A stretch of 64,000 nucleotides of DNA from Caprella mutica (GCA_947561585.1 CANNZV010001477.1:87635-151634), one strand, 5' to 3'; shown: positions 1-13,447, numbered from the stretch's first letter. Made by a program: numbers and translations. The notes: a model not told the origin generated them from the sequence alone.

Positions 1-1466
1 TGCTCGTATATGATACCCTAGGCTAAGTTACGTTGAATGTTTTTATGAATTTCTATCTTATTTGTACGGTAGTTCATCTGTATTCAATTTATTACATTAT
101 ATACTACATACCCTCTCAGGCTTTTGTATTTTCTTTCTTTCGTTCCTTTTCCCTCAATTCAATTGGCAAATCAAGCGCCAGAAGAGAAATTGAAAGTTCT
201 CCGAGAGTGTTGAGAGCAGTGGTGGTGAGAGGACGTGCGTCGCTCTGATATCCTCTTCTCTAACCTGCCCACGTGCCTGAGTGTCTGTTACCTAATATTC
301 TGAAACTTTAGTCAATAACTTGCTGCGGTGTAGATTATCATAGGGATTCATTTAATAATAAATTAAAGCTACTTATAGTAAGGGTAGCTTTGTGGAATTA
401 ATTATTTATTCACTCCAGTGTAGAATGTTTAATATTTTAGACACTGTAGCTACATTAGGTTTATATCTAGAAATCTAGGTACCTAGCTATTCAAAAATTC
501 TTAACTAGTTTGTCGCCTAAATATTTCCTATTTTTCTTTATATGGTGTTTGGTGAAATATATTGCGTTCATTTAGATTTATAAAATATAAGTAAGCTAGG
601 TTAGTTTGCTAAAAAGCATACATAAATATATCATATATATATTTATTTTCTAATTAAATACTAATTTTACTACCTAGGTATATTTATTTATAACTTCTTG
701 TAAAACTTAAATTTTTCGGATAATTTTCTTAAATTTATTCGGTGATACCTATTTGCGGAAATAACTTTCAAGGTTACAAATTGAAATTGAAGTTTATAAA
801 GATTTCCAGTACTTTTTTAAATTTTCTACCAACTTCATTTAGGTACAAGTCTAAGAAGTGCGCAGTGGTTAAATATTACTCAGCTTTATTTATAAACAAA
901 AGTTCTTTCCATTTCTGTTTATATAAGAAAGAAAAACTAGGTTTTATTTTTTTATCGTAAACTCGGGAGGATGGTAGAAAAGTTTGCGCGATAAAGTCAT
1001 TTCGGGTTGGCCTTATTTTTACTGTCATAAATAAAAGACAGAAACCAAGGAGATGAAGAATTTCCCTTACGACAAACTAACCAATCTCCCTTCAGCTCAA
1101 ATTTGCCGAAAGACTTCAGGAGTTGTAGCTACTAAAAACAATGTAGGTATTTCGGTTAATTGTAAAACTGATCAGAACTTTATTGGTACCTATATAAAAG
1201 ATATTCATTTTGAAAATTCTTACTTGGCCTAGTTATGAACCAATCTGACTTTTTATTTCAAGTAAAGTAAACCAAATTAAGTGTCCGAGTACTGTGAGTG
1301 TCCACTAACTACAATGATTTATCGTTCTATAGTAGAAACAATGTGTCAAAACATCAGAATTTCCTTCTACTTTTTGCAATGGGAATAATAGATCGATCAA
1401 ACCTGTGAAGATTAATGATATAACGATACTTCATCAAACTGATACTCTGCCCCTTCTCAAAATAGG
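1..1466. other. unique-looking AT-rich sequence, no gene seen
   Basis: Two frames of about 71-72 codons (33-248 and 742-960) have low-complexity, hydrophobic or lysine-rich translations and no recognisable domain. A small imperfect inverted repeat lies near 1016-1062 (CCTTATTTTTACTGTC facing GACAGAAACCAAGG). Nothing else is recognised up to the start of the first satellite. Confidence 0.6.
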
Positions 1467-4400
1467 CCTTAGACCTACTCTAACGTCTACTCATCACCTT
1501 TGAACTACTCTAACGTCTATTCATCACCTTTGAACTACTCTAACGTCTATTCATCACCTATGAACTACTCTAACGTCTATTCATCACCTTTGAACTACTC
1601 TAACGTCTATTAATCATCTTTGAACTACTCTAACGTCTACTCATCACCTTTGAACTACTCTAACGTCTACTCATCACCTTTGAACTACTCTAACGTCTAT
1701 TCATCACCTTTGTACTACTCTAACGTCTATTCATCACCTTTGAACTACTCTAACGTCTACTCATCACCTTTGAACTACTCTAACGTCTATTCATCACCTT
1801 TGAACTACTCTAACGTCTATTAATCACCTTAGAACTATTCTAACGTCTATTCATCACCTTTGAACTACTCTAACGTCTATTAATCATCTTTGAACTACTC
1901 TAACGTCTACTCATCACCTTTGAACTACTCTAACGTCTATTCATCACCTTTGAACTACTCTAACGTCTATTCATCACCTTTGAACTACTCTAACGACTAC
2001 TCATCACCTTAGACCTACTCTAACGTCTATTAATCACCTTAGAACTATTCTAACGTCTATTCATCACCTTTGAACTAGTCTAACGTCTATTAATCACCTT
2101 AGAACTATTCTAACGTCTATTCATCACCTTTGAAGTACTCTAACGTCTATTAATCACCTTAGAACTATTCTAACGTCTATTCATCACCTTTGAACTACTC
2201 TAACGTCTATTAATCACCTTAGACCTACTCTAACGTCTACTCATCACCTTTGAACTACTCTAACGTCTATTAATCACCTTAGAACTATTCTAACGTCTAT
2301 TCATCACCTTTGAACTAGTCTAACGTCTATTAATCACCTTAGAACTATTCTAACGTCTATTCATCACCTTTGAACTACTCTAACGTCTATTAATCACCTT
2401 AGACCTACTCTAACGTCTACTCATCACCTTTGAACTACTCTAACGTCTATTAATCACCTTAGAACTATTCTAACGTCTATTCATCACCTTTGAACTACTC
2501 TAACGTCTACTCATCACCTTAGAACTATTCTAACGTCTATTCATCACCTTTGAACTACTCTAACGTCTATTAATCACCTTAGAACTATTCTAACGTCTAT
2601 TCATCACCTTTGAACTAGTCTAACGTCTATTAATCACCTTAGAACTATTCTAACGTCTATTCATCACCTTTGAACTACTCTAACGTCTATTAATCACCTT
2701 AGAACTATTCTAACGTCTATTCATCACCTTTGAACTACTCTAACGTCTATTAATCACCTTAGAACTATTCTAACGTCTATTCATCACCTTTGAACTACTC
2801 TAACGTCTATCCATCACCTTTAAACTACTCTAACGACTACTCATCACCTTAGACCTACTCTAACGTCTACTCATCACCTTTGAACTACTCTAACGTCTAC
2901 TCATCACCTTTGAACTACTCTAACGTCTATTAATCACCTTAGAACTATTCTAACGTCTATTCATCACCTTTGAACTACTCTAACGTCTACTCATCACCTT
3001 AGAACTATTCTAACGTCTATTCATCACCTTTGAACTACTCTAACGTCTATTAATCACCTTAGAACTATTCTAACGTCTATTCATCACCTTTGAACTAGTC
3101 TAACGTCTATTAATCACCTTAGAACTATTCTAACGTCTATTCATCACCTTTGAACTACTCTAACGTCTATTAATCACCTTAGAACTATTCTAACGTCTAT
3201 TCATCACCTTTGAACTACTCTAACGTCTATTAATCACCTTAGAACTATTCTAACGTCTATTCATCACCTTTGAACTACTCTAACGTCTATCCATCACCTT
3301 TAAACTACTCTAACGACTACTCATCACCTTAGACCTACTCTAACGTCTACTCATCACCTTTGAACTACTCTAACGTCTACTCATCACCTTTGAACTACTC
3401 TAACGTCTACTCATCACCTTTGAACTACTCTAACGTCTATTAATCACCTTAGAACTATTCTAACGTCTATTCATCACCTTTGAACTACTCTAACGTCTAT
3501 TAATCACCTTAGACCTACTCTAACGTCTATTAATCACCTTAGAACTATTCTAACGTCTATTCATCACCTTTGAACTACTCTAACGTCTATTAATCACCTT
3601 AGAACTATTCTAACGTCTATTCATCACCTTTGAACTAGTCTAACGTCTATTAATCACCTTAGAACTATTCTAACGTCTATTCATCACCTTTGAACTACTC
3701 TAACGTCTATTAATCACCTTAGAACTATTCTAACGTCTATTCATCACCTTTGAACTACTCTAACGTCTATTAATCACCTTAGAACTATTCTAACGTCTAT
3801 TCATCACCTTTGAACTACTCTAACGTCTATCCATCACCTTTAAACTATTCTAACGACTACTCATCACCTTAGACCTACTCTAACGTCTACTCATCACCTT
3901 TGAACTACTCTAACGTCTACTCATCACCTTTGAACTACTCTAACGTCTACTCATCACCTTTGAACTACTCTAACGTCTATTAATCACCTTAGAACTATTC
4001 TAACGTCTATTCATCACCTTTGAACTACTCTAACGTCTATTAATCACCTTAGACCTACTCTAACGTCTATTAATCACCTTAGAACTATTCTAACGTCTAT
4101 TCATCACCTTTGAACTACTCTAACGTCTATTAATCACCTTAGAACTATTCTAACGTCTATTCATCACCTTTGAACTAGTCTAACGTCTAATAATCACCTT
4201 AGAACTATTCTAACGTCTATTCATCACCTTTGAACTACTCTAACGTCTATTAATCACCTTAGAACTATTCTAACGTCTATACATCACCTTTGAACTACTC
4301 TAACGTCTATTAATCACCTTGGAACTATTCTAACGTCTATTCATCACCTTTGAACTACTCTAACGTCTATTAATCACCTTAGAACTATTCTAACGTCTAT

Positions 4401-5060
4401 TCATCACCTTTGAACTACTCTAACGTCTATTCATCACCTTTGAACTACTCTAACGTCTATCCATCACCTTTGAACTACTCTAACGACTACTCATCACCTT
4501 AGACCTACTCTAACGTCTACTCATCACCTTTGAACTACTCTAACGTCTACTCATCACCTTTGAACTACTCTAACGTCTACTCATCACCTTTGAACTACTC
4601 TAACGTCTACTCATCACCTTTGAACTACTCTAACGTCTATTAATCACCTTAGAACTATTCTAACGTCTATTCATCACCTTTGAACTACTCTAACGTCTAT
4701 TAATCACCTTAGAACTATTCTAACGTCTATTAATCACCTTAGAACTATTCTAACGTCTATTCATCACCTTTGAACTACTCTAACGTCTACTCATCACCTT
4801 TGAACTACTCTAACGTCTACTCATCACCTTTGAACTACTCTAACGTCTACTCATCACCTTTGAACTACTCTAACGTCTATTCATCACATTTGAACTATTC
4901 TAACGTCTATTCATCACCTTTGAACTACTCTAACGTCTATTCATCACATTTGAACTACTCTAACGTCTATTCATCACCTTTGAACTAACGTCTATTAATC
5001 ATCTTTGAACTAACGTCTATTAATCATCTTTGAACTAACGTCTATTCATCATCTTTGAAC
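1467..5060 (+). repeat. 3.6-kb tandem array, 30-bp unit (about 120 copies)
   Basis: The unit is 30 bp, core ACTACTCTAACGTCTATTCA followed by TCACCTTTGA. Variants are interspersed: TAATCACCTTAGAACTATTC, GACTAC for GTCTAC, and AGTC for ACTC. Units carrying the rare GACTAC variant recur at about 1981, 2821, 3301, 3841 and 4471, giving higher-order blocks of roughly 480-630 bp (16-21 units). The last three units, from 4984, have lost about 5 bp. Frames at 1620-1823 and 4770-4988 only translate the unit, which keeps frame because 30 is divisible by 3. They are not genes. Confidence 0.98.
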
Positions 5061-5456
5061 TATAACGCTTATAACGCACCTTTTTTCAGAATAACCAAAT
5101 GAATAATGATCGACTTACGTCTTTCTGTGTTATTTTCAAACTACCTGACCGTTCATCTCTCCAATTCGTTTAACAGTTTCTGAGTATTTGGCAGTTATGC
5201 ATATTCTAATACTGCTAACTTAGTGTCTCAAGTTAGTCTATGATTTCCTCACATTGATTGACTGATTCCATTGAGCCAATTTGTATAATACAGCTGAGGA
5301 ATACGCCTGGGAACTGTGAGTATAGCTACTGCTTTGTCTTCAATTATTTAAATAGATAGGTACTGCCTGAATGCGCAGTAGCTGATATGACACAGTATAG
5401 TCTAATGTGTATGTACTCTATAACTGAAAATAGTTTTTAGAACCATAATCATAATT
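5061..5456. other. no gene seen
   Basis: Single-copy-looking sequence between the first array and the element at 5457. I see no coding frame of note and no repeat. Confidence 0.5.
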
Positions 5457-5631
5457 GGCGGGTAGAGAGGTAAAGATGGGTAACTAGAAGTGTCGCTCTC
5501 CACGAAATGAAGCTTTTCCTCTACGGTAAAGTTAGGTTTGTTCTTACCCAACTATACCGCTCACATAAAATCAGTATTCTATTGCGGTAAAGTTGGGTAT
5601 GTAGTTACCCGACTTTACCTCTCAACCCTCC
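5457..5631. mobile_element. 175-bp MITE-like element with inverted ends
   Basis: The left end GGCGGGTAGAGAGGTAAAG is mirrored at the right by CTTTACCTCTCAACCCTCC. Both arms continue inward with GGGTAACTA-type sequence, giving inverted repeats of about 30 bp. The flanks show AATT on both sides (5453-5456 and 5632-5635), a possible target duplication. There is no coding capacity. The superfamily is undetermined. Confidence 0.65.
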
Positions 5632-5635
5632 AATT

Positions 5636-5939
5636 GTAGTTTTTAATTAATAACATTTTATTTTAAACTTGTGTATGAATTAACAAATTATGAAATTATT
5701 ATTTTGTGGTGAAATGTTATGATCATTTATTTCTTTTACACATTGCTATTATTGTAATAAAAGTTTTATATTAGTGTATACTTACCTATATCGAATAATT
5801 GTGTTTGCACCGAATTCTTGTATTTTGATTGTGAGTTTATTTATTTCATTTAAACTATGTTAATAGTTTTTATATGCTAAATGACCTCTTTGATTGACTA
5901 TAGGTTTATTTTCTTAAAATAAGTGATTTAATAATTTTT
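5636..5939. other. AT-rich sequence, nothing recognised
   Basis: Very AT-rich, with no repeat or frame of note. Confidence 0.5.
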
Positions 5940-6215
5940 GATTAGGTAATCTTCACTTACTATCACCTCTTCATTTTCCTCTTCAATCCCTAAGTGCAAC
6001 CACTGGTGCTGGTTCTCCTTTTCTTCGCATTCTTTGGTGATTGATTTCAATGAGTAGCTTTTCTGTATCCAGGAGCATCGTTACCGACTGGTAGTTGGTG
6101 AATTTTTTCATGTAACCACTTTCCTTTCTGACTGCTTCTTCCAGTCCCTTGTACTTAATTTTCTTTTATGTCAGCGACATGGCCTTTGGTTCCGAAGCAG
6201 ACGTTAAACCCCTAC
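5940..6215 (+). mobile_element. family B dispersed repeat, 3' part
   Basis: Aligns by eye with the 3' half of the longer copy at 36927-37382. Shared blocks are ACTATCACCTCT, GAGTAGCTTTTCTG, CTTTCCTTTCTGACTGCTTC and GCAGACGTTAAACCCCTAC at the end. This may be the 3' region of a non-LTR retrotransposon, judged only from the common 3' terminus with 5' truncations among copies. No reverse transcriptase is visible. Confidence 0.55.
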
Positions 6216-6762
6216 AAAAATTTATTTGAGACTATGTGACGAGTATAATTTCCTTATAGTCTCTATAAGGAAAGTTTCTATGTTATATTACTCATCTAAT
6301 TTAAAATATTTTAAAACAAAATTTAATGCTACCTGAATTCATTGATAATATTTGTAAACTTTTTATTCTTCAACCGAAAATCTTGCATCCAAACTTTAGT
6401 ATTTTACACAGTTGGAAATATGGCAGTTTTGAAAACAAATAGGTTTATAATTCAATATGGGATATACGCATTGATTCACAGAACCTGTTATATACCATTC
6501 AAATTACACTTGGGTGCAAAATAGCTACGTTACCTATCTATCAAGTTGAGTCATCCGTAAACCACAGTTATATTACTTATATAAACAAGGTAAAGCTACC
6601 AGCATTCCACCAGATTTAGATCTAATCGCCAGGAAATTGTACCGTTGTGAAAAAAGGTGACGCGTCAGGTAAAAAAATAATTGGTCGAACTAAATCATTA
6701 AACTCGTCAATTTTTTTTTAAATTCAAGGCCAAAAAGTTGAATAATAAGTAGTATTAAGTAC
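6216..6762. other. no gene seen
   Basis: Contains a 60-codon frame at 6342-6524 without any recognisable feature. Contains the short inverted pair TTTCCTTATAGTCTC / TATAAGGAAA near 6250-6275. Confidence 0.5.
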
Positions 6763-7028
6763 AACCAGAACGGGCAATCTTAGAGCGAATACCTTCATCG
6801 CAGCTTCATTCGATTTTGATCTTTTCGTGACCTTGACCTTTGACCGGATCGCTCCCAAATATTAACCAAACGGTTCCTGGAGGATATTGACCAATCGTTC
6901 CACCAAATTTCAGACAATTTGGTTGAATACTTTTTGAGTTATGCGATTAACAAGATGATGTATACCTATGCAAATAATTATAAATAAATAATGTCGGTCA
7001 AAACATAACATTCCGCAATTTTTCGGAA
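6763..7028 (+). mobile_element. family E dispersed repeat, copy 1
   Basis: Starts with CCAGAACGGGCA, followed by AGAGCGAATACCTTC, a TGACCTTGACCTTTGACC block at about 6830, then GGTTGAATACTTTTTGAG and an end near CCGCAATTTTTCGG. The same order of blocks occurs in four other copies in this window. It is diverged relative to copies 4 and 5. Probably a SINE or other non-autonomous element; the class is not established. Confidence 0.75.
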
Positions 7029-7371
7029 GCATAAATCATTTCTCTATTTTCCCGTTGAATGAATACCATAAATTCACTTTTGTTCAGCCCCGTAATGAAT
7101 ATCATAACTCATTTCTCTCTCTCTACACACATACGGCACTCGTAAAATTTAGAAACATCGTAAAATGAGATGTAACGGATACCATAAAATAGGCTCCACA
7201 TCATTTCAATGACCAAACAGAACTGATGCCACATTCACAAAAATGGCTCTGATTGATTATTATTATTATGGGGCAGAGACCCAATGGCAAACTATCAAAT
7301 AGAGATTATTTTTATTATTATAGGGCCTCTAGTAATGGACGAGGACAGAGATAATGTATTTAGTAGAGAGG
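7029..7371. other. no gene seen
   Basis: Contains short TTATTATTATTA runs at about 7257 and 7310, each followed by GGGGC or AGGGC. No frames or repeats beyond these. Confidence 0.45.
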
Positions 7372-7450
7372 TTAACGTCTGCTTAGGAACCAAAGGCCAT
7401 ATCAAAAGTAAGTGCAAGGGACTTTGAAGAAACAGACTGGCAGGGAATTG
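7372..7450 (-). mobile_element. family B fragment, 3' end
   Basis: The reverse complement gives TATGGCCTTTGGTTCCTAAG, then CAGACGTTAACC, matching the 3' terminus of the copies at 5940-6215 and 36927-37382. It is truncated to about 80 bp. Confidence 0.5.
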
Positions 7451-7504
7451 GTTCCATGGGGATGATTGTATTGAAAATAACAGGTTGTTTAGAATTGTTT
7501 TAAA

Positions 7505-7606
7505 TAGGACTGTGCCGATACTATCGGTATTAGGATTCAGGAATCTGTTATTTTTGAGTATCGGTGTATCGGTTTCGGTAATAATTGTAGTATCGGTACA
7601 GTCCTA
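7505..7606. mobile_element. 102-bp miniature element with inverted ends
   Basis: TAGGACTGTGCCGATACTA at the left is mirrored by TAGTATCGGTACAGTCCTA at the right. The interior is rich in ATCGG words. The element is non-coding. Ends of the form TGTGCCGATAC are common in hAT-like miniature elements, but no clear target duplication is visible. The frame at 7537-7755 on the minus strand is a chance frame through it. Confidence 0.6.
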
Positions 7607-8051
7607 GTTTTAAAAACGATCAATCGTATTGAAAAGACAATAGAACTGTAAAAGATGAGGGCTGGTGATGCGTCTTTCTTTCGAATGGCTTCTTTTTTTA
7701 TAGGGTCAATGGCGCAATACTCCGCCACACACTGAAATGAAAGACGCAGCGCCACTCTGATAACTAGATCGATTGCGTCACCTCAGTCACATGACGCAAC
7801 GTCAACTCCATCACCAAAATTGTTCATTATTTAGTGAAATGCTTATTAATACGATTAGTTGTTTGCATATATCGATACGATGGATAAGCTAGTATAGATA
7901 TTCGATAGACGAATAATGCAAATTAGAGTTTTCATCAAGAGTATTAAATTGTAGAGTAAGCGCTGAGATGTACCATTCCACCTGAGTAACGACATTTAAT
8001 TAACTAATATGGAGTCAGGTGATATAAACGGCAATGCATGGTAATAGAGTA
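7607..8051. other. no gene seen
   Basis: Unique-looking sequence with no recognised element. Confidence 0.45.
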
Positions 8052-8269
8052 AATAGGATGATAGTAATTCTATAAATAGGGTGATAGTAATTCTATAAAT
8101 AGGGTGATAGTAATTCTATAAATAGGGTGATAGTAATTCTATAAATAGGGTGATAGTAATTCTATAAATAGGGTGATAGTAATTCTATAAATAGGGTGAT
8201 AGTAATTCTATAAATAGGGTGATAGTAATTCTATAAATAGGGTGATAGTAATTCTATAAATAGGGTGAT
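8052..8269 (+). repeat. tandem array, 23-bp unit (about 9.5 copies)
   Basis: The unit is 23 bp, GATAGTAATTCTATAAATAG plus GGT. Copies are nearly identical, so amplification looks recent. It sits about 40 bp before a family A element. Confidence 0.97.
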
Positions 8270-8307
8270 TTAAAATTTTCTTTATGGCTTATTCATAACG
8301 AATATTA

Positions 8308-8460
8308 GGGTAACCTACGAATTATCGGTCGGTTTCACATCTTCCGTTACATTCGAAAAATCAATATAATAATCATTATTTTATTGTTATCTTAATTGGT
8401 ATCCATGATACCTGCATGTATCATGGATACCAATTAAAATGATGCAAATAATGAAGTAAA
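8308..8460 (+). mobile_element. family A inverted-repeat element, left half only
   Basis: Starts after TTA with GGGTAACCTACGAATTATCG, TCGGTTTCACATCTTCCG, as in the intact copies at 24587 and 44248. The centre is a near-perfect hairpin at 8393-8437, in which TTAATTGGTATCCATGATAC faces GTATCATGGATACCAATTAA. The right terminal inverted repeat is absent, so the copy is truncated. Confidence 0.75.
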
Positions 8461-8578
8461 TAGTTTAGCACAGCAGTTGCCAGTTGGTGAATATTATTAT
8501 ATTACGGAGAGTTATTTACATATGAAATTGCATCACTAAATACGGGGATAACCTGACTGAATGAAACCTGGAGATATG

Positions 8579-8932
8579 GAGTGAGACAGGGTAGAGTGAG
8601 ACAGGGTAGAGTGAGACAGGGTAAAGAGTGAGACAGGGTAAAGAGTGAGACAGGGTAAAGAGTGAGACAGGGTAAAGAGTGAGACAGGGTAAAGAGTGAG
8701 ACAGGGTAAAGAGTGAGACAGGGTAAAGAGTGAGACAGGGTAAAGAGTGAGACAGGGTAAAGAGTGAGACAGGGTAAAGAGTGAGACAGGGTAAAGAGTG
8801 AGACAGGGTAAAGAGTGAGACAGGGTGGAGTGAGACAGGGGGTAAAGAGTGAGACAGGGGGTAAAGAGTGAGACAGGGGGTAAAGAGTGAGACAGGGTAA
8901 AGAGTGGGACGGGGTAAAGAGTGGGATGGGGT
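8579..8932 (+). repeat. tandem array, 17-bp unit (15-19 bp variants)
   Basis: The core is GTGAGACAGGGTAAAGA. The first units lack two bases (GTAGA) and four later ones gain G residues (CAGGGGGTAAAG). There are about 21 units. The 149-codon minus-strand frame at 8516-8965 is the repeat translated (LTLYPVSLFT...) and is not a gene. Confidence 0.97.
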
Positions 8933-8935
8933 GTA

Positions 8936-11839
8936 TAAGTTACAGTGTAATATAATACAAGGCATATAAATTTATAACCCTAATTCAAAAGCACAAAGTT
9001 CAAGTGTTCTAAGTTATATGTACATCAACATTATACACACAATGTTAATCAATTCAATTAGTACATATTTAAAAGTTCAATACAAGCCTTGTAATGTGTC
9101 TACAGTACGAACTAACTCACAAACATTACGACATTACAGCTAGTTCGAGAGCGTACGCGATGTCTCCGATAAGACGTAAAATAAGACGTAAGAAACCACG
9201 CGATTGTACGCATACACTTCATTCTCTTGAATAACGTATAGCTAGATATGTTCTGCCAAAAGAGCTCTTGTGATAAGAACTTCGTTTGGGGGCTAGGAAT
9301 AAAGTATGGCGATCATCAGAACACTGTAGTTAGTCTGTATGATTTGGAAATGTTCTACTTGCTTTTGGAATAGAATTATAAATAATGGAGCTGAAAATTT
9401 GGATTGAGTTAGGTTTTTTTTTGTATATTTAATATATATTCAAGATAAAACAATTGATTAAATAATCGATGGTAATGTATTATACTTTGTAAGTATTTTT
9501 TTAGTTTCAATTTTTAGTTAGGTATAATGAAAATAGATAATATGGAATCAGCATATTGAACTATGTAATATTTTGCACTCTGTTCAATTTAGTAAAACTT
9601 TCTATAAGAAATATTACTGTTTTGAAAAAGCGCCATCTAGTGATAAAAAGCTCAAGTTGTTTCGCGAGTCATGGATACGGTCTTGCCTTTTCTTAAACGT
9701 TGCGCAAAGAACGTTTGTATATCTGCATTCAATGTTCATAGCTCTAAGAATGGTTCATTACCCCTGGAACGGTAATTATGATTCCGTTTGGAATAATATG
9801 CTTAATTTAAAAAATAAGGTACATTAATTGTCTAAGACGTATTATGTATAACATTAATATCAGTGGAAATTTTGAAATAGGTTTTGCTCTATTTAATTTT
9901 TTTAACAAATGTTACCTGGCGGACCTCTGAAGCCCGGGTGAAGTACATCCGCTGTTGCGTCACATTTTGCGTCACACAAAATAAATGCTAATATTTATAA
10001 TTGCATAATTTTCATTTATATTTATATGGAAAGTAAATACGTCATAGACAACTAAAGTCAAGGAGTTTCAGTCTATTAGTTTTTTAACTATAGTATAAAT
10101 CTTCATATTTTCTGGCCCGTGGTCCGTTTCAGGGGTCTAGAGTATAGTATACATATTTCTCCAATTCTACATAGGTACTATTGATTACTTACCAAGATAT
10201 TCGGACATTTTGTCAACGTTTATCAAGGTCATTATTGGGAATTTTTTAAACAACGGCATTTACTATAAATTTTGTTAATTGATTCAGCCGAAATATTTTA
10301 TTTCTATTAAGTAATTGATATTAAATCTGTCCATATGTTAAAATATTTCATATCAAAATTCGATCGTAGTTTAGCATCATTAAAATTTTTAATTTTTCTT
10401 CACATTTATTCATGAAATTCTGACTCAATGGCATTTTTTTTTTCTGCATAATAAATACATTAAATACTTAATTGATCATTCATAACATTTAATGTAACCT
10501 CATTCATCCCAAACAACTTAATGAATAAAAACGACTTAACTATTTCGAAACAGTGTGGGACAAATATGTCCCTACAGGATCGAGAGGGGCAGATGCTCAA
10601 TGTTTAATTTAATTAGAAGTTTTTACAGCAAGAACTTCTAAGGTATTTAGGTGTTTAGAAGTTGAAAATGCAAAGGCTAGAATAAAATATAAAAGAGTTC
10701 ACTTAGAAAACATGAACCTTTTCTTAAAAAAAAGCTAATATACCATATCATTATCTGTAGAGATCAGCTCTATACATAGGGTATGATTGTTGTTGGGGAT
10801 CATTTCACCTGTAACTTCATCAGTACTATATAACCTTCGTAGATGCAGGAGGTTATATTTTAGGCGGTATTTATTTCCCAACTTGTTTACTTTATTTTAG
10901 TTTTAAATGTAAGGGCATAGCTGTGTCTTTATACTATCTGGGCAGATTAGAGAAATAAGAATTATTTTCTTCATAATTCTATTTTTATTATAAAAGTAAT
11001 GAATCGTTTGTATTAAAAAGACACATTTATCAAAGTAAATAATCATTTATAATCTAAAGTTGTAAAAAAAGTGACAAAGATAAAGATATACCAAATAAAT
11101 TAAAAATAAAAAGGCAAAACCTGTAGGATTATTTTTAAATTGATATTTTAACATATAAAAATAATACATGATATTACTCGTTTATTTCAATTGGCTTTAA
11201 TTCATAGTAGAAGTCACATTAACCTAATTGTTTAACTAGATAATGCACACATACAAACAATAACTTAATCCATATGAAAGAAAACACTAAACACCGGATT
11301 ACGGAAATACAGACTATTATACCCACTATCACACTACGGAAACTGTCAAAGTTTTTAACTGCTATTGAAATTAGGAGTAATGTTAACATTAAAATGTGTC
11401 TTCTTTATATGTTGATAATGATAATATTAACTTGTAAATGAAATACAGAAGTATATATGTGTACAAGCCTATATAATAGTAAAAACTATTTTTATGTTTC
11501 ATGTATTACGAGACTTTAAAGGAACAAACATATGGTTATTATTAATCAATAATTTTCAGTTGCTGATATCAAATTAATTACTTTATTTTCCACGCTAAAT
11601 GAAAATCCGCATTTTTATTTTCATATTTTAATAAAAATATAAAATCCGGTCTTGAACCCCTGCAAACTGAAAAACAACAACGATATCTTGTCATTTAAAT
11701 ACAATTCTGAAGAAAGTAAGTAACAAATACTAATGAAATTAAAATGTCCATTATTACAATTATTATTACCTAGTAAATTATACATAGAATATTAACAATA
11801 CACACTACAGTGGCTTCTCAAATTACAGTAATTGAAAAT
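8936..11839. other. 2.9 kb AT-rich sequence, no gene recognised
   Basis: The longest frame (9573-9827, 84 codons) has no recognisable domain and no clear start context. A CTCF-like word is listed separately at 9630. Short duplications such as ATAAGACGTAA occur near 9168-9190. I see no transposon ends in the rest. Confidence 0.5.
9630..9644 (-). promoter_or_regulatory. CTCF-like motif
   Basis: The plus strand reads GCGCCATCTAGTGA, whose complement has the CTAGATGGCGC core typical of CTCF binding sites and of motifs common in insect repeats. This is motif evidence only. Confidence 0.3.
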
Positions 11840-12600
11840 GGTGACTTTGAAATTTGACTTAAAGCCAAATTTTTATATATTTCGGTGACTTAAAGCCACA
11901 TTTTGATATATGTTGGTGATTTAAAATCACATTTTGATAGATGTTGGTGATTTAAAATCACATTTTGATAGATGTTGGTGATTTAAAATCACATTTTGAT
12001 ATATGTTGGTGATTTAAAATCACATTTTGATATATGTTGGTGATTTAAAATCACATATTGATATATTTTGGTTACTTAAAATCACATATTGATATATTTT
12101 GGTTACTTAAAATCACATATTGATATATTTTGGTTACTTAAAATTACATTTTGATATATTTTGGTTACTTAAAATCACATTTTGATATATTTTGGTTACT
12201 TAAAATCACATTTCGATGTATTTTGGTTACTTAAAATCACATTTCGATGTATTTTGGTTACTTAAAATCACATTTTGATATATTTTGGTTACTTAAAATC
12301 ACATTTTGATATATTTTGGTTACTTAAAATCACATTTTGATATATTTTGGTTACTTAAAATCACATTTTGATATATTTTGGTTACTTAAAATCACATTTT
12401 GATATATTTTGGTTACTTAAAATCACATTTTGATATATTTTGGTTACTTAAAATCACATTTTGATATATTTTGGTTACTTAAAATCACATTTTGATATAT
12501 TTTGGTTACTTAAAATCACATATTGATATATTTTGGTTACTTAAAATCACATTTCGATGTATTTTGGTTACTTAAAATCACATTTTGATATATTTTGCTG
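11840..12600 (+). repeat. tandem array, 31-bp unit (about 24 copies)
   Basis: The first part has GGTGATTTAAAATCACATTT and the main part GGTTACTTAAAATCACATTT, each followed by TGATATATTTT. Early units contain the perfect palindrome GTGATTTAAAATCAC, later replaced by GTTACTTAAAATCAC. The two left-most units (from 11840) are degenerate, as expected for an array edge. Confidence 0.97.
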
Positions 12601-13447
12601 ACCCAAAGGTGATAATAAAATAATATTCACACTGTATAATAATTCAGAAGATAAACACTAAGACCATATCTCGTAAAGGCAACACACAAAGTTTTTAAGA
12701 GTGTAGCATATTCACGATGAACTACAACAGACTACCAAGTAGCAGAATATGGTAGAAATCTGACCAGTATTTTAAAATAGCCTTTTTTCAATATTTCTCC
12801 CTCACTGCCATATTCGAAGATTGATGTCGGGACAAATTTCGTCAAACATTTGAGATTTTTCAACGGAGCATTTTATTCGCGATTTGTTTCCTATGAAGTT
12901 GTGTAGGATGTTTGTTTGTGAGTATATCTTTTGTCTCTGGAACAGTTGATGAAATTCTTTGATTTCTTGAGGAAAATCTTCAGCTGTTGTGGCTAATATT
13001 GGGAATACAAAATGTTGTATTTTGAATGCAAGAAAACTGTGATTGATGCGTGAAGAGTGTTACTAAACAATTTGTTTATAACGTCTATGGAAACCCGAAA
13101 TTCTATAGTTAAGAAATAGTTGGTACAATATACACTTCGAACATCAGTGCATTTTCTCCATTAATTATTTTCTTGTTCCTTTTTGGCAATAAGACAGCTT
13201 GTGTTATAACAAATGAATGTCACTACTGCTGAAGATATCAAAACTACATCATCAATCAACGCTCCTTTTTGTGATGGTTATAAATTAGTCTTGCATTAAG
13301 GGTAACATAAAACATATGGTAACATAAAATATATGGTACCACCAACATCATATTTTTTTCCATAAAATACATATGGTATCATTTCATCTTGCCACAATTA
13401 CCTTCCTTCATGATTTCTATATTTCAATTGAAGTTTTCTTTTGTTTA
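12601..13447. other. no gene seen
   Basis: Contains a small direct duplication near 13300-13340 (GGTAACATAAAACATATG / GGTAACATAAAATATATG) facing CATAAAATACATATGG at 13361. Nothing else is recognised. Confidence 0.5.

Noticed and set aside
9573..9827. 84-codon frame as a gene
   Set aside because: Composition is compatible with a chance frame. The first codon is not ATG (TTG), and no family is recognised.
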